Source of the DNA: Pseudomonadota bacterium
Lineage (GTDB): Bacteria; Pseudomonadota; Gammaproteobacteria; Burkholderiales; Rhodocyclaceae
Direction: 5' to 3'
Length of the DNA: 64,000 bases
Assembly: GCA_018262195.1 (NCBI GenBank)
Contig: JAGTRS010000006.1
Location: 124,001 to 188,000 of the forward strand
This document shows, in pieces, positions 44,274 to 54,637 of this stretch. Position numbers and translations under genes: made by a program. Position 1 is the stretch's first letter. The number at the start of each line of letters is the position of its first letter. The notes below the pieces were generated by a model. That model was given only the letters and a program-made list of their open reading frames with translations, did no database searches and was not told the origin of the DNA.

Positions 44274-44817
44274 AGCGGAAGCGATAGCCCGTTAATGAAA
44301 AAGTGTCATTGCCTTGGCTCACCGTGACTGTCACGCTCAGGGCCGCTGTATCGTCGGACAAACCCAAGGCTGTTCCGGCTCGGGCAACAGCCACACTGGC
44401 GGTATAACCTGTCATCGGATTATTACCAGAGGCATCGTCAATGTTGGCTTTGGAAAAAGACCCATAATCAGCCACATTGTCATAAACGGCGCCAACCGCC
44501 GTTCCATAGCGATCCTCCGTCGAGGGCGTCGCGCCAAGCGTGTTCTGTGGAATTGCACAATCCGCATAAGCCTGTGCCGTCGATGCCGCAGCATCGTCCG
44601 GATCACACCAGGTGAAAGGCTGATGCAACACCTCGCTCAACACCGACTCGGCCACCGCCAGCAGCTGCTTGCTCCGCATCGGATCGGCGCTGAAACGAAT
44701 CGACGAACTCATGACCGAAACCAGGCCAACCACACCGACACTGACAATCACGATGAAAACAATCAGTTCGACCAGCGAGAGACCGGACTGTCGATAGCGC
44801 AAACGATCAATGCACAT
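44257..44817 (-). CDS. mshD: MSHA minor prepilin MshD
   Basis: MCIDRLRYRQSG/LSLVELIVFIVIVSVGVVGLVSVM; PilV-like; overlaps mshC and mshO. Confidence 0.88.
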   Translation of the reverse strand: MCIDRLRYRQSGLSLVELIVFIVIVSVGVVGLVSVMSSSIRFSADPMRSKQLLAVAESVLSEVLHQPFTWCDPDDAAASTAQAYADCAIPQNTLGATPSTEDRYGTAVGAVYDNVADYGSFSKANIDDASGNNPMTGYTASVAVARAGTALGLSDDTAALSVTVTVSQGNDTFSLTGYRFRYAPRY

Positions 44818-45355
44818 AGCCTGTTTCGCTCTCGACGGTGATTGCCAATGCTGCGGGCAAGCCGGAAATACTGATGCTGGCAGCAGGACTTGAAATCGGA
44901 CTCGGCCGCCCCGCAGCATCAAACGTAAAGTTGCTCACCGAGGAGGTAATGGTGGTCGAACCACTAGCGCTCACACTCAGATTCGTTCCATCCGGCCCTG
45001 CCAGCGAACCACCAGTGCTGCAGTTGCTGGCGCCATAATTACTGGAAATAGAGAAATCCACCTTCGATGGAGCGGTCGAAAAAGTGACGCACACTGTCCG
45101 CCGGGCTGCCACTGCCGATTTCTGCGCATAACGCAACGCAGCGATAACCTGATCGTGCAGGGCTCGCTCTTCAAAACCACTGCCACCTCGCCAGCGTGGC
45201 ATGACTACAGCCGCAACGATGCCAAGAAGAACAATGACGACAACCAGTTCGATCAGGCTGAACCCAGCGCTGCTCGTCCGGTTTTCGGGCTCGGCATTAA
45301 AGACAAAAGGCCCGGCTTTCACACCAGGCCTTCCGCCAAGGAGAGTCATCGTCAA
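44807..45355 (-). CDS. mshC: MSHA minor prepilin MshC (start uncertain)
   Basis: SSAG/FSLIELVVVIVLLGIVAAVVMPRWRGGSGFEERALHDQVIAALRYAQKSAVAARRTVCV (GspH/FimT-like). Confidence 0.88.
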   Translation of the reverse strand: MTMTLLGGRPGVKAGPFVFNAEPENRTSSAGFSLIELVVVIVLLGIVAAVVMPRWRGGSGFEERALHDQVIAALRYAQKSAVAARRTVCVTFSTAPSKVDFSISSNYGASNCSTGGSLAGPDGTNLSVSASGSTTITSSVSNFTFDAAGRPSPISSPAASISISGLPAALAITVESETGYVH

Positions 45356-45369
45356 GCCGATGTGAAAAA

Positions 45370-45819
45370 TCAGCAGCCGGAGTCAGTGATGACGTACGTC
45401 GGTGCGGCCGTGGCCGTCGCCTTGGTGTAGGCAACCTTGCAGCTACCAGGAGTTGGAGCCTTGGCATGCTGAATCTCACCAGCAGTCGCCGTACTGAAGT
45501 CGGTGCTCGGGGTCAGGTCCATTGCCTTCGCCAATTCCGAAGCACTGTTGGCAAAGCCATATTCGGTAGCGACCGTTGCCCCACCGACCGACGTTGAACC
45601 GGGGGTAGTCGAAGTGCCTTGAGTGCTATTGGCTTGTGCCTTGGCGTAAATCATCGCATTCGCCGCCGACATCGAACCGGCAACACCCTTGATCACCGAC
45701 TTGCGGGCATCGCCCGACAAATCGACAAACTTCGGTAGAGCGGTCGCAGCCAGAATGCCGAGAATAACGATCACGACGACCAGTTCGATCAGGGTGAAAC
45801 CTTTTTGTAGTGTTTTCAT
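45370..45819 (-). CDS. mshA: MSHA major pilin MshA
   Basis: MKTLQKG/FTLIELVVVIVILGILAATALPKFVDLSGDARKSVIKGVAGSMSAANAMIYAKA; AAGGAG upstream of ATG 45819. Confidence 0.92.
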   Translation of the reverse strand: MKTLQKGFTLIELVVVIVILGILAATALPKFVDLSGDARKSVIKGVAGSMSAANAMIYAKAQANSTQGTSTTPGSTSVGGATVATEYGFANSASELAKAMDLTPSTDFSTATAGEIQHAKAPTPGSCKVAYTKATATAAPTYVITDSGC

Positions 45820-45842
45820 ATCCAACTCCTTAATTTAAAAAA

Positions 45843-46409
45843 TCAACATCCGGTCGTGGTCAGGCCACTGATAATCGGGGCTGCATTGAGTGCTGCCTGG
45901 GTATAGGTGAATTGACAAGTCGCCGGGGTCGTCGCGCCGACGATACGGAAGGTGGCTTGGGTGCCGGCATTGAGATAGGTATAGCCTTCGGTTTGCAATT
46001 CAGCTGCCGATGGATTGAATGTGCCGGTCAGACCGGCCATCGACAGGATACCTGCCGTTCCAAAACCAGTAACCGTCGGATAGGCGTTGGTCATGTTTAC
46101 GATGCCACTTTCGGTACACACAGTGCCAGCCCCGGAAACGATATTCGTCGCCGTACCGCCACCACCCGGACAGGCAACCGTGTCTGCGACGCCGGCTCTG
46201 GCCAGCATCGTCGCATGCGACAGTGCCGAGGCTGCCAGCACACTGCCGCGTGCGGCTTGCAGCTTGGCGATACGGGCATCGCGTTGCAAATTGACAAAAC
46301 GTGGCAAAGCGACAGCCGCGAGGATGCCGAGGATGATGATCACGACGATCAGTTCGATCAGCGTAAACCCGCGCTGAGCTTGCTTGTCGGAAATTTTGGC
46401 TTTGTTCAT
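45843..46409 (-). CDS. mshB: MSHA-type pilin (MshB/second MshA-like)
   Basis: [66 protein letters not shown]. Confidence 0.87.
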   Translation of the reverse strand: MNKAKISDKQAQRGFTLIELIVVIIILGILAAVALPRFVNLQRDARIAKLQAARGSVLAASALSHATMLARAGVADTVACPGGGGTATNIVSGAGTVCTESGIVNMTNAYPTVTGFGTAGILSMAGLTGTFNPSAAELQTEGYTYLNAGTQATFRIVGATTPATCQFTYTQAALNAAPIISGLTTTGC

Positions 46410-46469
46410 ATCTCTATTAACGGCTGTAAATTTTAGTACTTTAGACATATAGACCTTCTTTCTCAAGCA

Positions 46470-46904
46470 TTAATCACGTTGATCATCAAGTCGTGACAAA
46501 CCGACCCCGGCCAGCACCGCTCCTGAGCGCTCTGTAGCCAATTCGCGACTGAAACGAAAGCGGGCCCGGTGCCCATCGCGAAAACGAAAAACCAGTTCCT
46601 CTGTCTTCCGGTCGAAATACCAGACCGATTTACTTTCCGGCACACCATCCAGTTCGCCGATATAGTTCGCCGGCTTTATTGAAACCCAGTCGAGCGGGTT
46701 TCGACTCTTCGGCAAGCTGCCCCCAAAGCCTTCCCGATGTGCCACGACCTCGAGCAGGCCAATACGTATGTTAGCCACCTCGGACTGGACCTGCGACTCT
46801 TCGACCTCAACCCGCGTCGACTCCAGCGCGCGTAACAGAAACAATGACATCAGGCCGATGAGGATGACGACAAACGCGAATTCGTAATAGCGTCGCATGG
46901 CCAT
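46470..46904 (-). CDS. mshF: MSHA biogenesis protein MshF-like
   Basis: Small TM protein YYEFAFVVILIGLMSLFLLRALESTRVEVEESQVQSEVANIRIGLLEVVAHR; between mshG and mshB. Confidence 0.82.
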   Translation of the reverse strand: MAMRRYYEFAFVVILIGLMSLFLLRALESTRVEVEESQVQSEVANIRIGLLEVVAHREGFGGSLPKSRNPLDWVSIKPANYIGELDGVPESKSVWYFDRKTEELVFRFRDGHRARFRFSRELATERSGAVLAGVGLSRLDDQRD

Positions 46905-48134
46905 TCATCGCTTGATGGCCACCTTGCCGAGGTCCCACATCGGCAGGAAGATACCCAGCGCCAGCACCAGCACCAGCGCACCAAGGGCGACGATCAGGAT
47001 AGGCTCAATTTGCTGACCCAGGGTTTTCAATTCGTACTCGACTTCCCGCTGGTACATCTGGCCGACCTCTTCCATCATGTCGTCCAGCGCACCAGACTCC
47101 TCACCGACTGCCACCATCTGCAAGACCACCGGCGAAAAGAAACTGGAAGCAATGGCTGCCCGAAGCACGCTTTCACCACGTTCGACCGTATCGCGCATGC
47201 CCTCGATCTTGGAAGCGATATAGCTGTTGTCCACGGTCTGCGATGAATTGGTCAGCGCCTGCATGACCGGTACGCCACTACGCGTTCCCAGCGCAAAGCT
47301 ACGGGCAAAACGGGCCATCGCCGCCTTGCGTACGATCTTGCCGGCAATCGGAAAACGCAGTACCAGTGCTTCCCATTGCATTCGCCCAGCCACCGTTCCC
47401 ACCCATGAACGAAACGCCAGAATCGCAACGACAAGGCCGATCAGCATGGCCGGCCACCAGGTCACCATGAAATTGGAGAAGCCTAGCAAAATCCTGGTCA
47501 TCAGCGGCAATTCGGCGCCAAAGCCCTGAAATACCTTGGCAAAGGCCGGGATGACGAAAATATTGACCACGACGATCGCTGCGGCCATCGCGATCACCAC
47601 GAACATCGGGTAACGCAGCGCCGATTTGACCTGCTCGCGCATATATCGCTCGAATTCGAGATGATCGAACAGACGCAGGAAAATCTCATCGAGCAGGCCG
47701 GTCGCCTCGCCAACCCGCACCATGGAAATATAGAAAGAGTTGAAGACCTTGGGATGACGGGCCAACGAAACCGACAACTCGCGACCGGCCTCCAGGCTCT
47801 CGCGGACGTCGCGAATCACCTCTTTCATCGCCAGATTGGTCGCCGACTCTTGCAGACCGCTCAGCGCACGCATGATCGGCACACCCGATTTGAGCAGGGT
47901 ATGTAACTGCCTGGAGAAAAGCAGGATATCGACGTGCTGGACCGCAGGTTTGAACAGATTGAAGCTGCCAGCGTCAAGGCCCACCTTGGGCTTGGCTGAG
48001 GTTTCCTGAATGGAAACCGGTGTAACGCCTCGCCCAAGCAGGAGATCAGCCACGCCGCCCGCCGAGGCGCCTTCCAGCACACCTTCGATCAGCTTGCCGC
48101 CGGCATCTCGTCCTTTGTAGGCAAAGTTGGCCAC
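46905..48134 (-). CDS. mshG: MSHA inner membrane platform protein MshG (PilC/GspF family)
   Basis: LLFSRQLHTLLKSGVPIMRALSGL, GspF-type duplicated domain, FSPVVLQMVAVGEESGALDDMM. Confidence 0.95.
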   Translation of the reverse strand: MANFAYKGRDAGGKLIEGVLEGASAGGVADLLLGRGVTPVSIQETSAKPKVGLDAGSFNLFKPAVQHVDILLFSRQLHTLLKSGVPIMRALSGLQESATNLAMKEVIRDVRESLEAGRELSVSLARHPKVFNSFYISMVRVGEATGLLDEIFLRLFDHLEFERYMREQVKSALRYPMFVVIAMAAAIVVVNIFVIPAFAKVFQGFGAELPLMTRILLGFSNFMVTWWPAMLIGLVVAILAFRSWVGTVAGRMQWEALVLRFPIAGKIVRKAAMARFARSFALGTRSGVPVMQALTNSSQTVDNSYIASKIEGMRDTVERGESVLRAAIASSFFSPVVLQMVAVGEESGALDDMMEEVGQMYQREVEYELKTLGQQIEPILIVALGALVLVLALGIFLPMWDLGKVAIKR

Positions 48135-48140
48135 GCCTGC

Positions 48141-49850
48141 TTATTCCTCGAACTGGTTGCTGATGCGCATGGCCTCAGCCACGGTCGTCCGGCCAGTCAG
48201 CGCCAGACGAACTGCATCGCGGCGCAAGGTCTCACCGGCCATTTGCTGCCGGGCGACATTCATGAATTCACCCGGGTCTTCGTGGTTGATGGCTTCAACC
48301 ACCGCATCACTCATTTCAAGGAACTCATAAACCCCGGTTCGTCCCTGATAGCCGGTATTCGCGCAATGCGCGCAACCACGACCATGTTGGAAGCTATGGT
48401 TATCGACCTGATTGCCGAGTTCGTAACGCAGCCACTCATGTTCGTTCGGAGTCAGTGCGTAAGGCTCGCTGCAGTTGCTGCAAATGACACGAACCAGACG
48501 CTGGGCGACGACCATATGTACCGACAGCGCGACCATGTAGCGTGGCACGCCCATGTCGAGCAGGCGGATCGGCGTCGAAACAGCATCGTTGGTATGCAAC
48601 GTAGACAGCACCAAGTGGCCCGTCATGGCGGCGCGCATGCCGATTTCGGCCGTTTCCTGATCTCGCATTTCGCCGATCAGCACGATATCCGGATCCTGGC
48701 GCAGTACCGTCCGCAGCACGCGCGAGAAGGAGAGATCGATCTTTTCGTGCACCTGCACCTGATTCAGGCCACCAAGCCGGTATTCGACCGGGTCTTCGAC
48801 GGTAATGACTTTCTTTTCCGGGCTGTTCAGTTCGTTCAGCGCGGCATAGAGCGTTGTCGTCTTGCCGGAACCCGTCGGGCCGGTGACCAGCACCATGCCA
48901 CTCGGCCTCTTCAGCGCGTGGCGGAAACGCTCCAGAACCCGCTCCGGCATGCCTATCCTGTCCAGCTCCAGCAAGCCGGTGTTCTGGTTCAGCAAGCGCA
49001 TGACCACCGATTCGCCAAACTGGGTCGGCAAGGTGGAAATACGAACGTCAACCGGATTGGCGCGCACTTTGATGTTGAAACGACCATCCTGCGGCAGGCG
49101 CTTTTCGGAAATATCTAGGCCGGACATCAGCTTCAGACGCAGCGCGACAGCCGATGAAACCTTGGCATCGGCTTCCGTCTGGATATGCAGCACGCCGTCG
49201 ATCCGAAAGCGGATGCGCAGCGACTTTTCCTGTGGCTCGAAATGGATGTCGGAAGCACGCAGACGCATGGCTTCTTCGAACACGGTCTGCAGCAGCTTGA
49301 CGACGGGCGCATCTTCAGCACCCGGGTTCAGGCCCAGCAGGTCACCGAACTCAATGGGTACGTCGCCCAGTTCGGCAGTCAGTTCCTTGGCCAGGCCGGT
49401 AATCTGTTCGCCACGGTGATAGACGCGGTCGACCATCGCCAGCAACTGGCTTTCGGTGACGACCGCAAGATCGATCTCGCGACGAACCAGACGGGTGATT
49501 TCGTCGTAGGCCTGCAAATCGGTTGGGTCAGCCAGACCCACCTGCAGGCGGCCATCCGGCAATTGATCGAGCACCAGCGCCCGGAAGCGTCGAGCCGGCG
49601 CCTCCGGCAGCAGCTTGATCAGCTCTGGCTTGGGCGTAAAGCTGTTGAGGTTGACGAAGGGTATCCGCAACTGCCGGGCCAGCGCCTGCGAGATGCCTTC
49701 CTCGGTGACGTAGCCGCTCTCGACAAAAACCCGCCCAAGCTTGCGCCCGGTGCGTTTCTGCTCATCAAGCGCGATCTTCAGTTGTTCGTCGGTCAGCAGA
49801 CCTTGCTGAATCAGCAGGTCGCCGAGTCGGACTTTTTGCGGGGGGGGCAT
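48141..49850 (-). CDS. mshE: MSHA assembly ATPase MshE (PilB/GspE family)
   Basis: VTGPTGSGKTTTLYAALNEL, HLVLSTLHTNDAVSTPIRLLDMG, C-x2-C zinc motifs; GGAGG upstream supports ATG at 49850 rather than TTG at 49862. Confidence 0.95.
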   Translation of the reverse strand: MPPPQKVRLGDLLIQQGLLTDEQLKIALDEQKRTGRKLGRVFVESGYVTEEGISQALARQLRIPFVNLNSFTPKPELIKLLPEAPARRFRALVLDQLPDGRLQVGLADPTDLQAYDEITRLVRREIDLAVVTESQLLAMVDRVYHRGEQITGLAKELTAELGDVPIEFGDLLGLNPGAEDAPVVKLLQTVFEEAMRLRASDIHFEPQEKSLRIRFRIDGVLHIQTEADAKVSSAVALRLKLMSGLDISEKRLPQDGRFNIKVRANPVDVRISTLPTQFGESVVMRLLNQNTGLLELDRIGMPERVLERFRHALKRPSGMVLVTGPTGSGKTTTLYAALNELNSPEKKVITVEDPVEYRLGGLNQVQVHEKIDLSFSRVLRTVLRQDPDIVLIGEMRDQETAEIGMRAAMTGHLVLSTLHTNDAVSTPIRLLDMGVPRYMVALSVHMVVAQRLVRVICSNCSEPYALTPNEHEWLRYELGNQVDNHSFQHGRGCAHCANTGYQGRTGVYEFLEMSDAVVEAINHEDPGEFMNVARQQMAGETLRRDAVRLALTGRTTVAEAMRISNQFEE

Positions 49851-49976
49851 CCCGACCTCCAAAACACCTTAAGAAACTCCGTTAACAATATGAAGTAACG
49901 GCTTAAGTTTCCACAGTAGACGTTTTTTGGAGGTCCGACAAGTCAGTTGCCCCCAAACCGCAGGGGCGACTGAAAA

Positions 49977-51248
49977 TCAACGATGGCGGTTGCCACTATG
50001 ATGTTGCTGCGGGCGACTCGGCTTTTGTGCCGTCTTTTGCGCCTGCGGCCGACCCGGCTGCGGCTTGCGTGCGCCGCGCGGTGGCTGAACCGGCTTGGGC
50101 GGTGCAATGGCTGATGGCTCATAGCCCGGAATGACAATGCGTTCGAGATCACGTTTGATCAGTCGTTCGATGTCGCGCAGGCTGCCGCGTTCGTCATGGC
50201 TGACCAGCGAAATGGCTTCGCCTTCCATCCCCGCCCGGCCGGTACGGCCGATGCGGTGCACGTAGTCTTCTGCCACATTGGGCAGTTCGTAATTGATCAC
50301 GTAGGGCAGCGCATCGATATCGATTCCGCGTGCTGCGATGTCGGTGGCGACCAGGGCGACCAGCTTGCCGTCCTTGAAATCGCTCAAGGCACGCGTGCGG
50401 GCACCTTGCGACTTGTCACCGTGGATGGCGGCAGATTTGATGCCGGATTTTTCCAGCGTCTTGGCCAGTGCATCGGCGCCGTGCTTGGTCCTTGCAAAAA
50501 CCAGCACCTGGTTCCAACCGCGTGTTTCGAAGAGGTGGCAGAGCAACTCTTTTTTCTGATCGCGGTTGGTTTCGATGACCCGCTGAGTCACCGTTTCGGC
50601 GGCAGTATTGCGTGCCGCGACATCGACCGAGGCAGGATTGTGCAGCAGGCCGGCAGCCAGTTCGCGAATGTCCGGCGAGAAGGTAGCGGAGAACATCAGG
50701 TTCTGGCGCTGTTTCGGCAGCAGGGCAATGATCTTGCGGATGTCGCGAATGAAGCCCATGTCGAGCATGCGATCGGCTTCATCAAGGACAAAAATTTCGA
50801 TCTTGGAGAGATCAACCGTGCGTTGCTGCACATGGTCGAGCAAACGGCCAGGCGTCGCGACCAGAATGTCGACGCCGCGGCGCAGGTTGGCAATCTGTGG
50901 ATTGATGCCGACGCCGCCAAAAACAGCCAGCGAGTTGATCGGCAGATGCTTGCCGTAGGTGCGCACGCTTTCTTCGACCTGGATCGCCAGTTCGCGCGTC
51001 GGCGTCAGGACCAGCACGCGCGGCGTCCTGGAAACGCGGGTCAGTCGATCACCGCTGCACAGGCGATGCAGAATAGGCAGCGTAAAGCCGGCCGTCTTGC
51101 CGGTACCGGTCTGGGCCGTAGCCATCAGGTCGCGACCAGTCATCACGGCTGGAATGGCCTGCTGCTGGATGGGGGTCGGCGTGTCGTAACCTTGGTCGGC
51201 AACGGCGCGCAGGAGTTCGGCCTTCAGGCCGAGATCGGAAAAATGCAT
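49977..51248 (-). CDS. rhlE: DEAD-box ATP-dependent RNA helicase (RhlE-like)
   Basis: [83 protein letters not shown]; basic C-terminal tail. Confidence 0.93.
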   Translation of the reverse strand: MHFSDLGLKAELLRAVADQGYDTPTPIQQQAIPAVMTGRDLMATAQTGTGKTAGFTLPILHRLCSGDRLTRVSRTPRVLVLTPTRELAIQVEESVRTYGKHLPINSLAVFGGVGINPQIANLRRGVDILVATPGRLLDHVQQRTVDLSKIEIFVLDEADRMLDMGFIRDIRKIIALLPKQRQNLMFSATFSPDIRELAAGLLHNPASVDVAARNTAAETVTQRVIETNRDQKKELLCHLFETRGWNQVLVFARTKHGADALAKTLEKSGIKSAAIHGDKSQGARTRALSDFKDGKLVALVATDIAARGIDIDALPYVINYELPNVAEDYVHRIGRTGRAGMEGEAISLVSHDERGSLRDIERLIKRDLERIVIPGYEPSAIAPPKPVQPPRGARKPQPGRPQAQKTAQKPSRPQQHHSGNRHR

Positions 51249-51413
51249 GGGAATCCTTGGATAAAGCCTGGCCGGAACGGACAGGGAGCAACGAAACAGC
51301 GAGGGTCAGGAGAAACCGGATTTAATTTTTGGACAATTTTCCGAGTGATCCTGGAAATGCCCTGCTCCGGTTGTTTGCGCCCCCTCGCTGTCGGCGCGTG
51401 ATAATTCAGACGA

Positions 51414-52595
51414 TCAGATCAGACTCAGACCCCGTTCGAGGTCGGCCTGCAAATCCTCCACCGCTTCGAGGCCAACTGCGATGCGCAGCAGGCCTTCGTT
51501 GATGCCGGCTGCGGCCCGGGCTTCCGGGGAAATGCGGCCATGCGTGGTAGAGGCGGGATGGGTAATGGTGGTTTTGGTGTCGCCGAGATTGGCGGTAATG
51601 GACAGCAGACGGCAATTATCGACGACCTGCCAGGCTTGTTCGCGAGCGCCCTTGACTTCGAAGGCAACGATGGCGCCGCCGGATTTCTGCTGGGTTTTTG
51701 CCAGTTCATGCTGGGGATGCGACGGCAAACCGGGATAGAAAACACGTGCCACTTTCGGATGCGCTTCGAGCCAGGCTGCCAATTGCGCCGCGTTGGCCGA
51801 TTGCGCCTCGACGCGCAACTTCAGGGTTTCAAGCCCCTTGAGCAGCACCCAGGCGTTGAAGGCCGACAGGGTCGGACCCGCCGTGCGCAGGTATTTGAAG
51901 ACTTCTTCGGTCAGTTTCTTCGGGCCACAGACGGCACCGCCCAGTACGCGGCCCTGACCGTCCAGGAATTTGGTCGCAGAATGGATCACCAGATCGGCCC
52001 CCATGTCGAGCGGGCGCTGCAGAATGGGGGTACAGAAACAATTGTCGACGGCGACCAGAATGTCCTTGGCGTGGGCAATAGCAACCAGCGCCCGAATGTC
52101 GGCTATTTCCGTCAACGGATTAGACGGCGTTTCCAGGAAAAACAGCTTGGTTTCCGGACGAATCGCCGCTTCCCAGGCCGCAGGATCGGTATGCGACACG
52201 AAGGTGGTCGTGATGCCGGTCCGCGACAGGATGTTGTTGAACAATTGCACCGTCGCGCCGAACAGGCTGTTCGAGGCAACGATGTGATCGCCCTGCTTCA
52301 GGTGCGCCAGCACGGCAGCCATGATCGCCGACATGCCGCTCGCCGTGGCGACGCAATCCTCGGCGCCTTCGAGTGCAGCAAGGCGCTCCTCGAACATGGT
52401 GACGGTTGGATTGGAGAAGCGGGCGTAAACGTTGCCATCCTCTTCACCGGAGAAACGTTTTGCTGCCTGCGCCGCGCTCTTGAAGACAAAACTGGAGGTC
52501 AGGTACAAGGCTTCGGAATGCTCGCCAAACTGGCTGCGCTCCTGACCGGCACGAACCGCCAGCGTTTCCGGACGATAATTCGGCAGCTCAGCCAT
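51414..52595 (-). CDS. metZ: O-succinylhomoserine sulfhydrylase (Cys/Met metabolism PLP enzyme)
   Basis: [79 protein letters not shown]; adjacent to purF. Confidence 0.93.
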   Translation of the reverse strand: MAELPNYRPETLAVRAGQERSQFGEHSEALYLTSSFVFKSAAQAAKRFSGEEDGNVYARFSNPTVTMFEERLAALEGAEDCVATASGMSAIMAAVLAHLKQGDHIVASNSLFGATVQLFNNILSRTGITTTFVSHTDPAAWEAAIRPETKLFFLETPSNPLTEIADIRALVAIAHAKDILVAVDNCFCTPILQRPLDMGADLVIHSATKFLDGQGRVLGGAVCGPKKLTEEVFKYLRTAGPTLSAFNAWVLLKGLETLKLRVEAQSANAAQLAAWLEAHPKVARVFYPGLPSHPQHELAKTQQKSGGAIVAFEVKGAREQAWQVVDNCRLLSITANLGDTKTTITHPASTTHGRISPEARAAAGINEGLLRIAVGLEAVEDLQADLERGLSLI

Positions 52596-54133
52596 TACTC
52601 CTGCCCACCATTCGCCAGACCCAGCACCATCTGCTGCGACGAACGGCTGTCACCGTCGTCGTCGTTCTTGACCGGCTTGCCGCCACGCTTGTTCTCGACG
52701 GCATCGAGATAATAGTCGTCGATATCACCAGTGATGTAGCAGCCATCGAAGCAGGAAGCATCGAATACCGTCAGGTCGGCCCGCAGGTTGGTGATCGATT
52801 GCTTGAGCGCTTCGAGATCCTGATAAACCAGTGCATCGGCGCCAATTTCGGCGGCGATCTGGGCATCGGTCCGGCCGGTAGCGATCAGTTCGGAGCGGGT
52901 CGGCATATCGATGCCATAAACGTTCGGGAAGCGCACCGGTGGCGCGGCCGAAGCAAAGTAAACCTTGACGGCACCGGCAGCACGGGCCATTTCGACAATT
53001 TCGTGACTGGTCGTGCCACGCACGATGGAGTCGTCAACCAGCAACACGCGCTTGCCCTTGAACTCCTGGCCAACGGTGTTCAGTTTCTGGCGCACAGACT
53101 TCTTGCGCATGGCCTGACCCGGCATGATGAAGGTCCGACCGACATAGCGATTCTTGACGAAGCCTTCGCGGAACGGAATGTTGAGCACTTGCGCCAATTG
53201 CATGGCTGACGGGCGGCTGGAATCCGGAATCGGGATGACGACGTCGATTTCCTCGATCGGGATATGCTTCTTGACCTTCTCGGCCAGCAATTCGCCCATG
53301 GCCAGACGCGCTTCGTAAACCGATACGCCGTCGATCACGGTATCCGGCCGTGCCAGATAAACATATTCGAAGATACACGGCGCATACATCGGCTGTTGAG
53401 CGCACTGGCGGCTGTGCAACTGATGATTGAAGTCGATGAAGACAGCTTCGCCCGGCTCGATGTCGCGCACCATCTTGAAACCAAGGGTGTCGAGGGCTAC
53501 GGACTCTGAGGAAACGAGGTACTCCATACCTTCCGGCGTTTCGTTCTGGCCGTAGATCAGCGGACGGATACCGTGCGGATCGCGGAAGGCGAGCAGGCCA
53601 TAGCCGGCGATCAGCACCACGACAGCGTAAGCACCTCGGCAACGACGATGCACGCCGCCAACCGCCTGGAAGATGGCATCGACGTCGAGTTCGTAGCCAT
53701 GCGCCGACGATTGCAACTCATGGGCCAGAACATTGAGCAGCACTTCGGAGTCGGAATTGGTATTGATGTGCCGGCGATCAAGGCGGAACATCTCGCCCTT
53801 CAGCTGCTCGGCATTGGTCAGGTTACCGTTGTGACCAAGAACCAGGCCGAACGGCGAATTGACGTAAAAAGGCTGCGACTCGGCAAAGTTATAGGCCGAA
53901 CCAGCGGTTGGGTAACGGACGTGGCCAATACCGCAGTTGCCGGGCAAGGCGCGCATGTTGCGGGTGCGAAATACATCGCGTACCAGCCCCGGCCCTTTGT
54001 GCAGGTGAAAGGTGTTGCCTTCCGCCGTCGCAATGCCGGCTGCGTCTTGACCACGGTGCTGAAGCACCATCAAGCCATCGTAAAGCAGCTGATTGACCGG
54101 CGTTGTCGCCATTACACCCAGAATCCCGCACAT
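52595..54133 (-). CDS. purF: Amidophosphoribosyltransferase
   Basis: MCGILGVMATTPVNQLLYDGLMVLQHRGQDAAGIAT, VLLVDDSIVRGTTSHEIV. Confidence 0.97.
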   Translation of the reverse strand: MCGILGVMATTPVNQLLYDGLMVLQHRGQDAAGIATAEGNTFHLHKGPGLVRDVFRTRNMRALPGNCGIGHVRYPTAGSAYNFAESQPFYVNSPFGLVLGHNGNLTNAEQLKGEMFRLDRRHINTNSDSEVLLNVLAHELQSSAHGYELDVDAIFQAVGGVHRRCRGAYAVVVLIAGYGLLAFRDPHGIRPLIYGQNETPEGMEYLVSSESVALDTLGFKMVRDIEPGEAVFIDFNHQLHSRQCAQQPMYAPCIFEYVYLARPDTVIDGVSVYEARLAMGELLAEKVKKHIPIEEIDVVIPIPDSSRPSAMQLAQVLNIPFREGFVKNRYVGRTFIMPGQAMRKKSVRQKLNTVGQEFKGKRVLLVDDSIVRGTTSHEIVEMARAAGAVKVYFASAAPPVRFPNVYGIDMPTRSELIATGRTDAQIAAEIGADALVYQDLEALKQSITNLRADLTVFDASCFDGCYITGDIDDYYLDAVENKRGGKPVKNDDDGDSRSSQQMVLGLANGGQE

Positions 54134-54145
54134 AGTTTTTCCTGC

Positions 54146-54637
54146 CTAGCTAAATCGAATTCGTTTTGCCAAATCGTCCGGCAACCAGGGTTTGGCTGCC
54201 AAGACGACGGTTTCCAAAGGTGCCGACAAGGTCGCATCCCGCCACCAAGCCTGCATCGGCGCCGAGGTCATGCCCCCCAGCCCGACCAGCACCATGCACA
54301 CCAGCACGCCACGGACCAAGCCGAAGACCATGCCGAGAATACGGTCCGACACGGACAGGCCCAGCGCCTTGACCATGCTGCGCACCGCCATCCTGAACAG
54401 GGCCATGACGACCAGCACACCTACAAATATCACCACACAACCTGCCAGCGTCCGCAATGCCGGATCGGACAAGCCGGCAAACACCGTCCGTCCAACCACA
54501 GCCCCGAACTCCACAGCGGCGAAGATCGCCAGCACCCAGGCGACCAACGCGACAATCTCGCCAACCACGCCACGCCATAAACCGAATATCAACGACACAC
54601 CAACGATGCCGATTGCAACGTAGTCAAAACCCGTCAT
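54146..54637 (-). CDS. cvpA: Colicin V production family membrane protein
   Basis: FDYVAIGIVGVSLIFGLWRGVVGEIVALVAWVLA; adjacent to purF. Confidence 0.93.
   Translation of the reverse strand: MTGFDYVAIGIVGVSLIFGLWRGVVGEIVALVAWVLAIFAAVEFGAVVGRTVFAGLSDPALRTLAGCVVIFVGVLVVMALFRMAVRSMVKALGLSVSDRILGMVFGLVRGVLVCMVLVGLGGMTSAPMQAWWRDATLSAPLETVVLAAKPWLPDDLAKRIRFS

Noticed and set aside
50196-51401. 401 aa plus-strand ORF
   Set aside because: Opposite the DEAD-box helicase gene; no domain signal.
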